Source of the DNA: Nitrospirota bacterium | GTDB lineage: Bacteria; Nitrospirota; Thermodesulfovibrionia; Thermodesulfovibrionales; JdFR-88 | Direction: 5' to 3' | NCBI GenBank assembly: GCA_021813405.1 | Contig: JAKAKS010000002.1 | Span: 1-54,203, forward strand | Length of the DNA: 54,203 nt | Shown: positions 42,563 to 51,754 of the stretch, one piece after another | Position numbering within the stretch: the first letter of the stretch is position 1 | Layout: each line of letters begins with the position of its first letter | Made by a program: the position numbers and the translations under genes | The notes under the pieces: generated by a model | The model's database searches: none | What the model was told of the DNA's origin: nothing | Seen by the model: the letters and a program-made list of their open reading frames with translations, nothing else

Positions 42563-42833
42563 CGCCAGGGGAAAGAGCCTCAAGGCCATAGCCCAGGACA
42601 TCTCTGAAGGGTATGTATCTATAAACCCGCTGTTTCTCAAGCCGTTCTCCGATGAGGCCCTGAAGGAGCTTTATACTGAGGTTGGAAAATTCCAGGTGGA
42701 AATAAGGTCCGATAAATTTCCCAACGGGGACACTCTGGCCATAAGGATGAGGAATCTGAGGCTGCAAAGGCTTTTTTCCGCACAGATGGTAATCAGGAAT
42801 TTTGCCAGGTCCAAAAGGATGATACTGGTTTGA
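42555..42833 (+). CDS. Hypothetical protein, 92 residues
   Basis: A small soluble protein of alpha/beta character (SLKAIAQDISEGYVSINPLF ... LKELYTEVGKFQVEI ... RMRNLRLQRLFSAQMVIRNF). It has no Cys and no signal peptide, and I do not recognise it. It begins with TTG, overlaps tatC by 8 nt and the following HEAT-repeat gene by 4 nt, so it is a genuine part of the operon. Confidence 0.65.
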   Translation: MANARGKSLKAIAQDISEGYVSINPLFLKPFSDEALKELYTEVGKFQVEIRSDKFPNGDTLAIRMRNLRLQRLFSAQMVIRNFARSKRMILV

Positions 42834-44470
42834 AGGCGGAGCCCCAGCCAGCCGATATAAAAGCCGCGCAGGACGTGATCGCTTCCTTCCAGAAGGCAAG
42901 GAAAAGCCTTCGCATGTATCCCTCCAATAATCCAATTTATGTGAGGACAATAGAGGACGTTTTCCGCAGGCTGGACAATATACTTGAAATCGGCCCGCTG
43001 GAGCTTGGAGTGAGGCAAAATGAAATTCTTTTCGGTGACACTCCCGTCTATGCCGCATCGGGGATGGAGGACAATCTGGCCTTCTTCTTTTTCAAGGACG
43101 GACTTCGGGAAATATCCTTTAAAAGCGGGTTGACCCTGGAAGAGACAAGGGAGTTCCTGGAAGCGATATCGCAGGACTCCGGCATGGACGAGGACATTGT
43201 CACTCTGCTGTGGGAAAAGGACCTGGAGCATATCAAATACGTAATAGACGAGAACTTCCTCCTGGAGGACGAGACCTACGAAACCGAGGCCGTCCTCCAC
43301 GCCAGGGAGGAGACCACGCCGGAAGAAGACCTCAAGAGGGCGCATTCCGAGGCGTTTTCCTCCAGCACGCCCATGTCGGCGCCGGAGATAGTGCCGCTGT
43401 CCAGCGCCGACTTTGAAGAGCTTATGCGGGAGGTGCGGCTGGATTCCGCAGACAAATTAATTAAACTGATAAGCATTCTCTTCGATATATTGAGTGACTG
43501 CCAGCCTGCCCTATACCCGGAAGTGGCCGGGATAATTAAAAGCGCCCTGGAGCATTCAATAAGAAAAGGGGACTTGAGCTCTGCGCTTGGCATATTTTCG
43601 GCAATGGATGCCGTCCCCCCGGAGGGGCCGGTTTCAGACCTGCTTAAAAAAGAGATGAAAAAAGTGCAGGCGCATGCCTCCTCACTGGAGCTTGTGAAGG
43701 AGCTTGGCGCGCATCTGGACTCCGGACAGATCCGGGATGAAGAGATGCTTATAGATTATGTGCGCCGCCTGGATTCCAGCGCGATTGCTTCCCTCATAGC
43801 GGTGCTGGGGGATTTGAAAACAATGGAGGCCAGGAAGACGATAATGAACGCACTGGCATTCCTGGGCAGCAAGGACCTGAACGCCCTGGCAAAGGGGCTT
43901 TCGGACCCGCGGTGGTACGTGGTGAGAAATATCATCCACATCTTCAGGAAAATGGAAGACAGGCGGTGCGTGGATTTTGTTATCAAGGCCAGCCGGCACT
44001 CGGACGTAAGGGTGCGCATAGAGGTGATAAGGGCGCTTGGGGAACTGGGCGGCCAGGGTGTCATCCAGACCGTAAGGGACGCCCTTGACGATTCCGAATT
44101 CTCCGTTCGTTCCAGCGCTGCAAGGGCGCTTGGAATGCTCAAGACGGAGCCTTCGAGGATGATACTTATGCAGCACATGGCCGGGAAGGATTTCATGCAG
44201 GCCGATTTCAATGAAAAAAAGGAGTTTTTTGAGGTGCTTTCCGGATGGAACAGTCCGGAATCCGAAGCGTATATGATCAAGTGCCTGCGCGCCGGCTCGC
44301 TGTTTCACAAGGGCAGAACTGACGAGCTTAAGGCCTGCGCCGCCTATGCCCTGGGGCTTATGGGCGCAAAAAATGCCCTGCCACTGCTGCACAAACTGAG
44401 GGATTCCAAAAACAAGACCATTTCGGATTACGCCTTTAATGCCATAAAACGGATAGAATATGGAAACTAA
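42830..44470 (+). CDS. HEAT-repeat protein
   Basis: A 546-residue soluble protein. The N-terminal part (about 1-200) is helical with no named domain; from about 330 on there are HEAT/PBS-lyase-like repeats (DLNALAKGLSDPRWYVVRNI, RVRIEVIRALGELGGQGVI, EFSVRSSAARALGMLKTEPS, CAAYALGLMGAKNALPLL). Such superhelices are scaffolds. TTG start. The next gene (HD-GYP) overlaps by 11 nt, and in both genes an N-terminal region starts with similar 'LHNPANE / YPSNNPIY' stretches, suggesting that they bind one another or share ancestry there. Confidence 0.88.
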   Translation: MKAEPQPADIKAAQDVIASFQKARKSLRMYPSNNPIYVRTIEDVFRRLDNILEIGPLELGVRQNEILFGDTPVYAASGMEDNLAFFFFKDGLREISFKSGLTLEETREFLEAISQDSGMDEDIVTLLWEKDLEHIKYVIDENFLLEDETYETEAVLHAREETTPEEDLKRAHSEAFSSSTPMSAPEIVPLSSADFEELMREVRLDSADKLIKLISILFDILSDCQPALYPEVAGIIKSALEHSIRKGDLSSALGIFSAMDAVPPEGPVSDLLKKEMKKVQAHASSLELVKELGAHLDSGQIRDEEMLIDYVRRLDSSAIASLIAVLGDLKTMEARKTIMNALAFLGSKDLNALAKGLSDPRWYVVRNIIHIFRKMEDRRCVDFVIKASRHSDVRVRIEVIRALGELGGQGVIQTVRDALDDSEFSVRSSAARALGMLKTEPSRMILMQHMAGKDFMQADFNEKKEFFEVLSGWNSPESEAYMIKCLRAGSLFHKGRTDELKACAAYALGLMGAKNALPLLHKLRDSKNKTISDYAFNAIKRIEYGN

Positions 44471-45860
44471 AGAGCCGGAACAGGACAGGCCGTTCAGGGA
44501 CCTGGTAAGCCAGCTTGCCGTAGTAATCCGCACATCCCAGCTGCATAACCCTGCCAATGAGGCGGTGGTGACCGCGATTGAAAAGATGATACCGCTGATA
44601 AACGGCCTGCTGGAGGATGAGAGCTCCATTCAGGTGGAGCTTGTGGGGGAGTATTTCTATGTAAACGAGAACAGAGTAAAGTTCACGATGGAGCACCTGC
44701 TGAATTTCGACTTCCTTCAAAAGGAGTTCGCAAAGCGCTCAGTTGGAAGCATCTCCTTCCTTTGCCCCGTGGCGGTGGAGAATATACAGAATTTCCTGTC
44801 CGTGTTCATAGCATGCCAGTACGCGCCTGATCCGTATGAAGCCCTGGTCGCCGGGCTTGCCCAGGAAAAATGCATAGACCCGGGGGTTGTGAGGCGGATA
44901 TCGGTGGATGGTGAGCACGATTTGAGAAGGGCCGTGAAAAAGACGTACTTCAATGCGGTCTCTTTTACAAAAGGCGTGATGAATAAGCTGAAGGCCGGCG
45001 AGCGCGTGAATATAAAGAAGGCCAAGAGGATAGTGGAGTCCATGGTGGACCTGCTCCTTGACAGGGAGGAGTTTCTGCTGGGGATGACGGCCATCAAGAA
45101 CTACGACGAATATACATTCCATCATTCCGTAAATGTCAGTATACTGTCCGTTGCCCTGGGGCAAAAAATCGGCCTGAGCAAGAAGGACCTTATGGAGCTT
45201 GGCCTGGCCGCGCTCTTCCATGACATCGGGAAAACCGAGATTCCGCCCCTCATACTTAACAAGCCCACCAGCTTCACCGATGAAGAATGGAACGTCCTGA
45301 AGGGCCATCCGGTGCATGGCGTCCGGATGATATTCAGGATGAAGAGTTTTGATGATTCCTCCATCCGCGCGGCCATAGTTGCCTACGAGCACCATATGCA
45401 TCAGGACCACAGCGGGTATCCTGGAATCAAGAAGCTGAAGGACCTGGACCTTTACTCCCGTATCGTGAGCCTGGCGGACCAGTATGACGGAATGACTTCG
45501 TCCCGCGTATATGCGAGGGTCCCTATGACGCCGGACAAGGCGCTCAGCCTTATGAGCAAGAGGGCGGGCGTCCAGCTTGATCCGCTTCTGTTCAAGTTTT
45601 TCATAAACCTTGTTGGCGTGTATCCCATCGGGAGCCTCATCATGCTGGATACAAGGGAACTTGCGGTAATATCCGGCGTAAACAACGGGGATTTTCAGCG
45701 GCCCAAGATGATACTGATTACCGACGGGGAAGGCAACAAGATTACTCCCGTTGCTGCAAGCCTCACAGAAAAAGACGGGCTGGGCCGTTATACCAGAAAC
45801 GTCATGCGGACCCTGGACCCGGTGAAGTACAAAATTAACATTGCCGAATATCTGCTCTGA
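44460..45860 (+). CDS. HD-GYP domain phosphodiesterase
   Basis: A 466-residue protein with a C-terminal HD-GYP domain (about 205-400): HHSVNVSILSVALG, ALFHDIGKTEIPPLILNKP, GHPVHGVRMI, HHMHQDHSGYPG and IVSLADQYDGMTS. Metal ligands His, HD, His, HH, Asp are kept, and GYP is intact, so cyclic-di-GMP (or related) hydrolysis is likely; the HHE of canonical enzymes is HHM here. The N-terminal half is helical without a receiver domain. Last gene of the tatA-tatC operon. Confidence 0.92.
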   Translation: METKEPEQDRPFRDLVSQLAVVIRTSQLHNPANEAVVTAIEKMIPLINGLLEDESSIQVELVGEYFYVNENRVKFTMEHLLNFDFLQKEFAKRSVGSISFLCPVAVENIQNFLSVFIACQYAPDPYEALVAGLAQEKCIDPGVVRRISVDGEHDLRRAVKKTYFNAVSFTKGVMNKLKAGERVNIKKAKRIVESMVDLLLDREEFLLGMTAIKNYDEYTFHHSVNVSILSVALGQKIGLSKKDLMELGLAALFHDIGKTEIPPLILNKPTSFTDEEWNVLKGHPVHGVRMIFRMKSFDDSSIRAAIVAYEHHMHQDHSGYPGIKKLKDLDLYSRIVSLADQYDGMTSSRVYARVPMTPDKALSLMSKRAGVQLDPLLFKFFINLVGVYPIGSLIMLDTRELAVISGVNNGDFQRPKMILITDGEGNKITPVAASLTEKDGLGRYTRNVMRTLDPVKYKINIAEYLL

Positions 45861-46008
45861 AATCTGAGTCAGATTTTCGAATTTTAGAGCTGCCTGATTT
45901 TTTCCTGTTTTGGTAGACCTGTCGTAGTGCGGAGTTTTTTTGCCGGGGTTGTGCTATATTCATTACGGCGGTATCAAGTTCGGTCATTGCCGGTTAAGGA
46001 GGGGCCCA

Positions 46009-46488
46009 ATGAAACGAATACTTACTGTCCTTTGCGGTGCATTTCTTTCAATTTTGATAATAGCCGTTGCCGTTTTCGCATTCCGTGCCTTTAAAGGCAA
46101 AGGGCTGGACCAGCAAAGCAAACTGTACGCCGATTCAGCTATACCAGCCATCATCTCCCAATGGGACGAACAGGCGCTTGTTGGCCGTGCCAGCCCGGAA
46201 CTCAAGGTTGTTTTGAAAAAAAACGGCGGCCTGGACAATCTCTTTGGCAGGTTCCATAAATTAGGCAGGCTAAAAAAATATTACGGGGCGGTTGGGGAAT
46301 CAAATATTTCCATCACCACGCAAAACGGGAAGGTAATTACGGCCCTGTATATAGCAAAAGCCGACTTCCAGTCCGGCCACGCCGAGATCAGGATAGGGCT
46401 GATAAAACACGGCGATAACTGGCAGATTCTGAATTTCTACGTGAATTCACCCGGGTTCTTAATACCGGGTGCGGTCAAGGCAAGCTGA
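46009..46488 (+). CDS. Membrane-anchored hypothetical protein (NTF2/DUF4019-like)
   Basis: A 159-residue protein with one N-terminal transmembrane or signal segment (RILTVLCGAFLSILIIAVAV) and an alpha+beta domain (YADSAIPAIISQWDEQALVG ... YYGAVGESNISITTQNGKVITALYIAKADF ..., shown in parts) that has the feel of an NTF2- or DUF4019-type fold; this is a guess by eye. AAGGAGGGG fixes ATG 46009. Monocistronic, after a weak hairpin (AAATCT/AGATTT at 45860-45876). Confidence 0.7.
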   Translation: MKRILTVLCGAFLSILIIAVAVFAFRAFKGKGLDQQSKLYADSAIPAIISQWDEQALVGRASPELKVVLKKNGGLDNLFGRFHKLGRLKKYYGAVGESNISITTQNGKVITALYIAKADFQSGHAEIRIGLIKHGDNWQILNFYVNSPGFLIPGAVKAS

Positions 46489-46689
46489 ATAAGCCCCAAC
46501 TTCAAAAAACCGCGTGCCAGCAAATGTCTTTAAAATATCCGGGCTATGCGGGTTTGCTAAAAAACTTTTTATATTAAAGGGTTTTAGGATATATTTAATG
46601 CTATGGTTTAAGATAAGGCAAAAAATATTTAGAAATCAGGAAGTTGATGTGGATTTTATGGAAAAGAGCATATCGGTGATCCTCTGGCC

Positions 46690-46719
46690 TTGACTACTTG
46701 GCGCGATAGTTGGTACATT
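46690..46719 (+). promoter_or_regulatory. Promoter of the rpsU operon
   Basis: TTGACT (46690-46695), 18 nt, TACATT (46714-46719). Gives a leader of about 40 nt containing AAAGGAG before rpsU. The rest of 46489-46689 is AT-rich with no gene. Confidence 0.5.
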
Positions 46720-46764
46720 TACTGTTAGCCAAAAACGCTTTATTTGAAAGGAGTTGATGATTAA

Positions 46765-46959
46765 ATGCCCGTTATCAGGGTGGGCGACGGCGAGAGCTTC
46801 GATAACGCTCTGAAGAAGTTCAAGAAGCAGTGCGAGCGCGAAGGCATCCTCTCCGAAGTAAGGAAAAGAGAGCACTATGAAAAGCCCAGCATAAGGCGCA
46901 AGAAGAAATCCCTGGCTGCCCGTAAAAAGGCGGTCAAAAGGCAAAGGACTCCGCGGTAA
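46765..46959 (+). CDS. rpsU: 30S ribosomal protein S21
   Basis: A 64-residue basic protein of the small subunit platform. [20 protein letters not shown], then [20 protein letters not shown] and a Lys/Arg-rich tail are family-typical. AAAGGAG lies nine bases before ATG. First gene of the macromolecular-synthesis-like operon rpsU-yqeY-NIF3-dnaG-rpoD. Confidence 0.98.
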   Translation: MPVIRVGDGESFDNALKKFKKQCEREGILSEVRKREHYEKPSIRRKKKSLAARKKAVKRQRTPR

Positions 46960-47421
46960 ATGGCCCTTTCCGAAAGGATAGACGCCGACCTCAAGGAGGC
47001 AATGAAAAGTGGGCAGAAACTCCGGCTGGAAACGCTCCGGATGCTCAAATCTGCGTTGAAATACAAGCAGATAGAGGCTGGGGCGCAGCTTGCCGAAGAT
47101 GATGTTATTGCAGTTGCAGGCACCCTTTGCAAACAGCGCAGGGATTCCATAGAGCAGTTCAGGAAGGCCGGCAGGGAGGACCTTGCCAAAAAGGAAGAAG
47201 ATGAGCTTGGCATTCTGGCGGCCTATCTGCCCAAACAGCTTACGGCTGAAGAACTTGCGCCCATGATAGACGAAGCGATAAAAAATTCCGGCGCCGCAGG
47301 CCCGCAGGACCTTGGCAAGGTGATGAAACTTATCATGCCAAAGGTGAAGGGCGCGGTGGATGGGAAGCTGCTTAATGAAAAAATCAGGGAAAAACTTGCC
47401 TCGCTTGGAGGGCCTAAATAG
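46960..47421 (+). CDS. yqeY: GatB/YqeY domain protein
   Basis: A 153-residue helical protein of the YqeY family, related to the tail domain of amidotransferase subunit GatB. Contains LRLETLRMLKSALKYKQIEA, QRRDSIEQFRKAGREDLAKK and LPKQLTAEEL. Starts directly after the rpsU stop. Often found between rpsU and dnaG; role poorly defined. Confidence 0.95.
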   Translation: MALSERIDADLKEAMKSGQKLRLETLRMLKSALKYKQIEAGAQLAEDDVIAVAGTLCKQRRDSIEQFRKAGREDLAKKEEDELGILAAYLPKQLTAEELAPMIDEAIKNSGAAGPQDLGKVMKLIMPKVKGAVDGKLLNEKIREKLASLGGPK

Positions 47422-48378
47422 ATGAAACTGAGTGATTTTTACCGCAAGGCCGTCCAGACCGGGATCGAGAACGACCCGCGCGGCAAGGATTTTGTACTGA
47501 AGACTCTTGAAGACAGGAAAAAGGATTATGAGGGGTTAAAAGACAAGGACAGGGAGTTTTTTGACCTTGAATCCCTTGAAAACCCATATGCGGACACGCG
47601 CATACTATCCGGCACAGGCGACGAGGAGATACGTTGCGCCATAGTTGGTGTGGACATGGAACTGCCCGAGATACTGCTTGTGGACGCGCTGAAGCAGAGG
47701 GGCAGGCAGGTTGATCTGGTATTGGCCCATCACCCAGAGGGCAGGGCGTATGCCAACCTTTATAAAGTGATGGGGATGCAGGCAGATATCCTGGCCCGCT
47801 TCGGCGTTCCAATCAACATAGCCGAGGACCTGATGGAAGGGCGCGCAAGAGATGTTGAAAGAAGGCTTATGCCGGTAAACCACACCCGCTCATCCGATGC
47901 GGCAAAGCTGCTTGGCATACCTTTCATGTGCCTTCATACCGTGGCCGATAACATGGTTGCCACCTATCTCCAGAACCTGATGGACGAGAGAAAGCCCGCC
48001 ACGCTTTCCGACGTTGTGGACATTCTCAAGGAGATACCTGAATACAGGGAAGGCCTTTTGAACGGGGCCGGGCCCAATATATTGATAGGCTCTCCAAAGA
48101 GGAAGGCGGGCAGGGTATATGTGGACATGACAGGCGGCACCGAGGGCCACAAAGATATATTTCAGAGCATGTCCGCGGCAGGCATCGGGACCGTGCTTGC
48201 AATGCATTTAAGTGACGACCACCGCAAAGAGGCTGAAAAAAACCATGTAAACGCGGTGATTGCCGGGCATATAGCAAGCGACAACCTGGGTATAAATCTG
48301 CTTCTGGATGCAGTGACAAAAGATTCTCCGGTGGAATTTCTGGAGTGCTCCGGGTTCAGGCGGATAAAAAGAAATTAA
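47422..48378 (+). CDS. NIF3-like metal-binding protein
   Basis: A 318-residue protein that looks like a divergent NIF3 (NGG1-interacting factor 3) family member: LVLAHHPEGRAYANLYKVMG with paired His, and near the end AVIAGHIASDNLGINLLLDA, the typical second metal site. In between is a Lys/Gly-rich PII-like insert (GRVYVDMTGGTEGHKDIF). The first 75 residues are an extra helical region. Function of the family is unsettled. ATG 47422 follows yqeY without a gap. Confidence 0.75.
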   Translation: MKLSDFYRKAVQTGIENDPRGKDFVLKTLEDRKKDYEGLKDKDREFFDLESLENPYADTRILSGTGDEEIRCAIVGVDMELPEILLVDALKQRGRQVDLVLAHHPEGRAYANLYKVMGMQADILARFGVPINIAEDLMEGRARDVERRLMPVNHTRSSDAAKLLGIPFMCLHTVADNMVATYLQNLMDERKPATLSDVVDILKEIPEYREGLLNGAGPNILIGSPKRKAGRVYVDMTGGTEGHKDIFQSMSAAGIGTVLAMHLSDDHRKEAEKNHVNAVIAGHIASDNLGINLLLDAVTKDSPVEFLECSGFRRIKRN

Positions 48379-48442
48379 TAAAATCCTGCCGAAAGGCGGA
48401 ACTGCGCTTTCATATCCCCCTTCTTTTCTAATATAATTTCAA

Positions 48443-50146
48443 ATGCAGTCCCCGGGGAAGAAAAACCTTCTGGAAGAGATTAAAGCCAGGCTGGATATCG
48501 TTGCCGTCATTGGTGATTATGTTTCCCTTAAGAAGGCCGGCAGCAATTTCAGGGGGCTTTGCCCGTTTCACAGCGAAAAGACCCCTTCCTTCATGGTGAA
48601 TCCGGAAAAGCAGGTATTCCACTGCTTCGGGTGCGGCGTTGGAGGAGATATGGCCGCGTTTGTGATGAAATACGAGTCTGTGGAGTTTCCGGAGGCCCTG
48701 AAACTTCTGGCCGTAAAAGCCGGGCTGAACCCGGATGAGTTTTCAGGCGGATATGACAAGAGACAGTCGGACGAAAAAAAGGACCTGAAGGAGATAATGG
48801 CCGAGGCCTGCCGGTTTTATTCCGCCTCGCTGCAAAAAAGCCAGCCAGCCCTTCAATATATAAAATCCCGCGGCATATCGCCGGAGTCCGCAAAGGAGTT
48901 TATGCTGGGCTATGCCCCCCCAGAATGGGGAGCGTTAGCCGCGCATCTGGCCAGAAAGGGTTTCAGCCCGGAGAAGATCATACTGGCGGGAGTGTCGAAA
49001 AAGGGGCAAAACGGCCTTTTCGATATGCTAAGAAACCGCATTGTTTTCCCGATTACCGACGCATATGGCGCGCCCGTGGCATTGGGCGGACGCGTTATGG
49101 ACGCCTCGCTGCCCAAATATTTGAATACGCCGGAGACCGCTCTCTTTAAAAAAGGGCAAACCCTTTTTGGCATGAGCCTGGCAAAAGACGCCGTAAGGGC
49201 CGAAGGCAACGCAATCCTGTCCGAGGGCAATCTGGATGTAATAATGTGCCACCAGAACGGGTTTAAAAACGTAATTGCGCCGATGGGGACGGCGCTCACC
49301 GCCGCACATTTGAAATTCCTGAAACGCTATGCCTCCAAAATATTTCTTGTGTTTGACGGAGACAATGCCGGGATAAATGCCGCCAGAAGATCGCTTGGGA
49401 TTGCCCTGGAACAGGAATTCGAGATAAAGGTGGCATTGCTGCCCTCCGGGGAGGATCCGGACAGCCTGCTAAGAAAAAATGGCGCGCCCGCCTTCCGGTT
49501 GGCCCTGGATAACGCGCTAAGCCCAGTGGAGTTTATGCTTAAGACCTTCAAGGGGACGAGGACCGAGGTGCTCCGTGAGGCCGTGCATATGGTTGGGCTT
49601 GCCGCGGACCCGATAATGAAAGAGGAGTTTCTCAGGGAACTGGCTGACAAAGGCAGAACCAGTGAGGATGCCATCCGGCGGGAACTGGCAAGGGTTGGGC
49701 AGAAACGGGCTTATGGCGGGCGGCCCACCGTGCCGGATGTCTCCAAAACGGCCGAACAAAAAACGGCCGGCCCGGCCGGGATCAGGTATAAAGAGGAAAA
49801 ATTGCTTTTGAGTATTTTTTACAATCAACCTGATAAAAGAGGTGCTATACTGGAGGATATGTCTTCTGAAGAGCTTGAGGACCCCATTGCAAGGGGTCTT
49901 TTTAGTAAAATGGCCAGGGCAGAGGCGTTTACGGCGGAAGAGCAGGCGGTCCTTTCAGCGTTGGCCGTGGCCCCCGGCTTCGAGCCGGATGACGCGCTGG
50001 CGGCCGCGTCCGACTGCATAAAAAAGCTGAGAGTGCGCGCGATAAATAAAAAAATGGCTGAGGCCAGGGGAGACGCAGCGCTGCTTAAAAAATTGATAAT
50101 GCAAAAAAAAGCCCTCACAGGAGGTAGAACTATAAATGGAGAATGA
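48443..50146 (+). CDS. dnaG: DNA primase
   Basis: A 567-residue primase. N-terminal CHC2 zinc site [11 protein letters not shown] ... [11 protein letters not shown]; the TOPRIM core has [10 protein letters not shown] (Glu) and [15 protein letters not shown] (Asp-x-Asp). The C-terminal helicase-interaction region is short. A TATAAT box (48432-48437) 5 nt before ATG 48443, without Shine-Dalgarno, suggests an internal promoter and leaderless mRNA in addition to read-through from rpsU. rpoD starts 11 nt before its stop. Confidence 0.97.
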   Translation: MQSPGKKNLLEEIKARLDIVAVIGDYVSLKKAGSNFRGLCPFHSEKTPSFMVNPEKQVFHCFGCGVGGDMAAFVMKYESVEFPEALKLLAVKAGLNPDEFSGGYDKRQSDEKKDLKEIMAEACRFYSASLQKSQPALQYIKSRGISPESAKEFMLGYAPPEWGALAAHLARKGFSPEKIILAGVSKKGQNGLFDMLRNRIVFPITDAYGAPVALGGRVMDASLPKYLNTPETALFKKGQTLFGMSLAKDAVRAEGNAILSEGNLDVIMCHQNGFKNVIAPMGTALTAAHLKFLKRYASKIFLVFDGDNAGINAARRSLGIALEQEFEIKVALLPSGEDPDSLLRKNGAPAFRLALDNALSPVEFMLKTFKGTRTEVLREAVHMVGLAADPIMKEEFLRELADKGRTSEDAIRRELARVGQKRAYGGRPTVPDVSKTAEQKTAGPAGIRYKEEKLLLSIFYNQPDKRGAILEDMSSEELEDPIARGLFSKMARAEAFTAEEQAVLSALAVAPGFEPDDALAAASDCIKKLRVRAINKKMAEARGDAALLKKLIMQKKALTGGRTINGE

Positions 50147-51566
50147 GTTCGAAGATATCATTACTGAAGAGGAAAAGGACGAGGCCGAAGAACATGCCGG
50201 GGCGGCCGCTGAAGACGCCACCGAAGGTGAATATGAGCCTATAAAATATTACTTGAAGGAGATGTCCAACGTACCCCTGCTTACAAAACAGGGGGAGGTG
50301 GAGATAGCAAAGAAGATAGAAAAGACCAGGAACGCGCTGGCCGCCTCGGTTTTCTCGATGCCGCACGCATATGAAATGATAACGGAACTGGGCAAGTGCG
50401 TGGAAAGGGGCGAGGCCCCTCTAGTGGAGATCATCCAGAATGGCGAGGACGTTGAGGAAGACGAGCTTTTCAACGAGCGGCAGAGGTTCTATGAAACCAC
50501 GATGGCCTTAAAGGACCTCTGGAAGAAAAAGGCCGCGCTCAGGAAAAAAGGGACCTCGGGGCCCAAAGGCGAGGCAGCGCTGGGCAAACTGAACGAGGAA
50601 ATAAGTTCCAGGCTTAACGACCTGCAGCTGAAAGAGGAGACCATACTGGACTTTGCCGCCAAAATCTCGGACCGTCTAGAAAAGACGCTGGAGATAGAGC
50701 ATCTGGTTTCGGCATGCCGCAACAAGAAGAAATGCGAAATGGAGAAGAAGGAACTGGACTATCTCATCAAAGCGCTTGGAATTGATGTGGCCGAGATGAA
50801 GCAGACCAGAAACAGGATAAACGAATGCGAACTGGACCTGATGGAGGCCAAGCGCCAGCTTATAGAATCCAATTTAAGGCTGGTTATAAGCATAGCAAAG
50901 AGGTACATGGGCAAGGGCCTGAGCCTGCCGGACCTTATACAGGAGGGCAATATCGGGCTTATGAGGGCGGTGGACAAATTCGAGTACCAGAGGGGTTATA
51001 AGTTCTCCACCTATGCCACCTGGTGGATAAGGCAATCAATCACCCGCGCCCTGGCAGACCAGTCCAGGACCATACGCATACCCGTCCACATGGTTGAGAC
51101 GATAAACCGGATCACGCGTGTATCCAGGGAGCTTGTGCAGGAGTTCGGCAAGGAGCCCCAGCCGGAGGAGATCGCGCACAGGCTGAAGCTGCCGGCCGAC
51201 AAGGTAAAATCCATCCTCAAGGTGGCAAAGGAGCCTATCTCTCTGGAGACCCCCGTGGGCGAGGAGGAAGACAGCCACCTGAGGGACTTTATCGAGGACA
51301 AGGCCGCCCCTTCTCCACTGGAGGACGTGATCATGGACGACCTGAAAAAACAGATAACCAAGGTAATAGACTCCCTTAACCCAAAGGAGCAGATAATCAT
51401 AAAGAAGCGCTTCGGCATAGGTGACGACCCGCATACACTTGAGGAAGTGGGCAAGGAGTTCTCCGTGACAAGGGAAAGGATACGCCAGATAGAAGTGAAG
51501 GCGCTAAGGAAGCTCAGGCATCCGTCCAGGAGCAAATGGCTCCGGGATTTCATGGAAAGACACTAG
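50136..51566 (+). CDS. rpoD: RNA polymerase primary sigma factor
   Basis: A 476-residue sigma-70. Region 1.2 begins [20 protein letters not shown] at about residue 28, so the usual region 1.1 (70-100 residues) is reduced to a short acidic leader ([20 protein letters not shown]). A shortened non-conserved region follows. Region 2 has [39 protein letters not shown] and [13 protein letters not shown]; region 4 has [20 protein letters not shown] and [21 protein letters not shown] (50120-50125) ten bases before the start inside dnaG couples the two genes. Confidence 0.97.
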   Translation: MENEFEDIITEEEKDEAEEHAGAAAEDATEGEYEPIKYYLKEMSNVPLLTKQGEVEIAKKIEKTRNALAASVFSMPHAYEMITELGKCVERGEAPLVEIIQNGEDVEEDELFNERQRFYETTMALKDLWKKKAALRKKGTSGPKGEAALGKLNEEISSRLNDLQLKEETILDFAAKISDRLEKTLEIEHLVSACRNKKKCEMEKKELDYLIKALGIDVAEMKQTRNRINECELDLMEAKRQLIESNLRLVISIAKRYMGKGLSLPDLIQEGNIGLMRAVDKFEYQRGYKFSTYATWWIRQSITRALADQSRTIRIPVHMVETINRITRVSRELVQEFGKEPQPEEIAHRLKLPADKVKSILKVAKEPISLETPVGEEEDSHLRDFIEDKAAPSPLEDVIMDDLKKQITKVIDSLNPKEQIIIKKRFGIGDDPHTLEEVGKEFSVTRERIRQIEVKALRKLRHPSRSKWLRDFMERH

Positions 51567-51603
51567 GCAGAGCGGCATTCTTTATTGCCATAAGTTTTTT
51601 CCC

Positions 51604-51633
51604 TTGACGCCGTGAGGCGATGGAGATTACACT
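51604..51633 (+). promoter_or_regulatory. tRNA promoter
   Basis: TTGACG (51604-51609), 18 nt, TACACT (51628-51633), with start predicted near 51640, 17 nt before the tRNA. Confidence 0.6.
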
Positions 51634-51656
51634 AGGAATTCACCTGAATTCTTTCA

Positions 51657-51732
51657 GGGCCCATAGCTCAGTTGGTAGAGCTACCGGCTCATAACCGGTT
51701 GGTCCCAGGTTCGAGTCCTGGTGGGCCCACCA
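51657..51732 (+). tRNA. tRNA with CAU anticodon (elongator Met, or Ile2)
   Basis: A 76-nt cloverleaf with encoded CCA: acceptor GGGCCCA/TGGGCCC, D arm GCTC...GAGC, anticodon arm ACCGG-CTCATAA-CCGGT and T arm CCAGG-TTCGAGT-CCTGG. Anticodon CAT. The acceptor and arms fit elongator tRNA-Met of deltaproteobacteria; a lysidine-modified tRNA-Ile(AUA) cannot be excluded from sequence by eye. It is not an initiator because the acceptor end is paired (G1-C72). Confidence 0.95.
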
Positions 51733-51754
51733 AATTTCCGGAGGTGTTTTGGGT

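Noticed and set aside
51657-51732. Initiator tRNA-fMet
   Set aside because: The first acceptor pair is G-C rather than the mismatch found in bacterial initiators.
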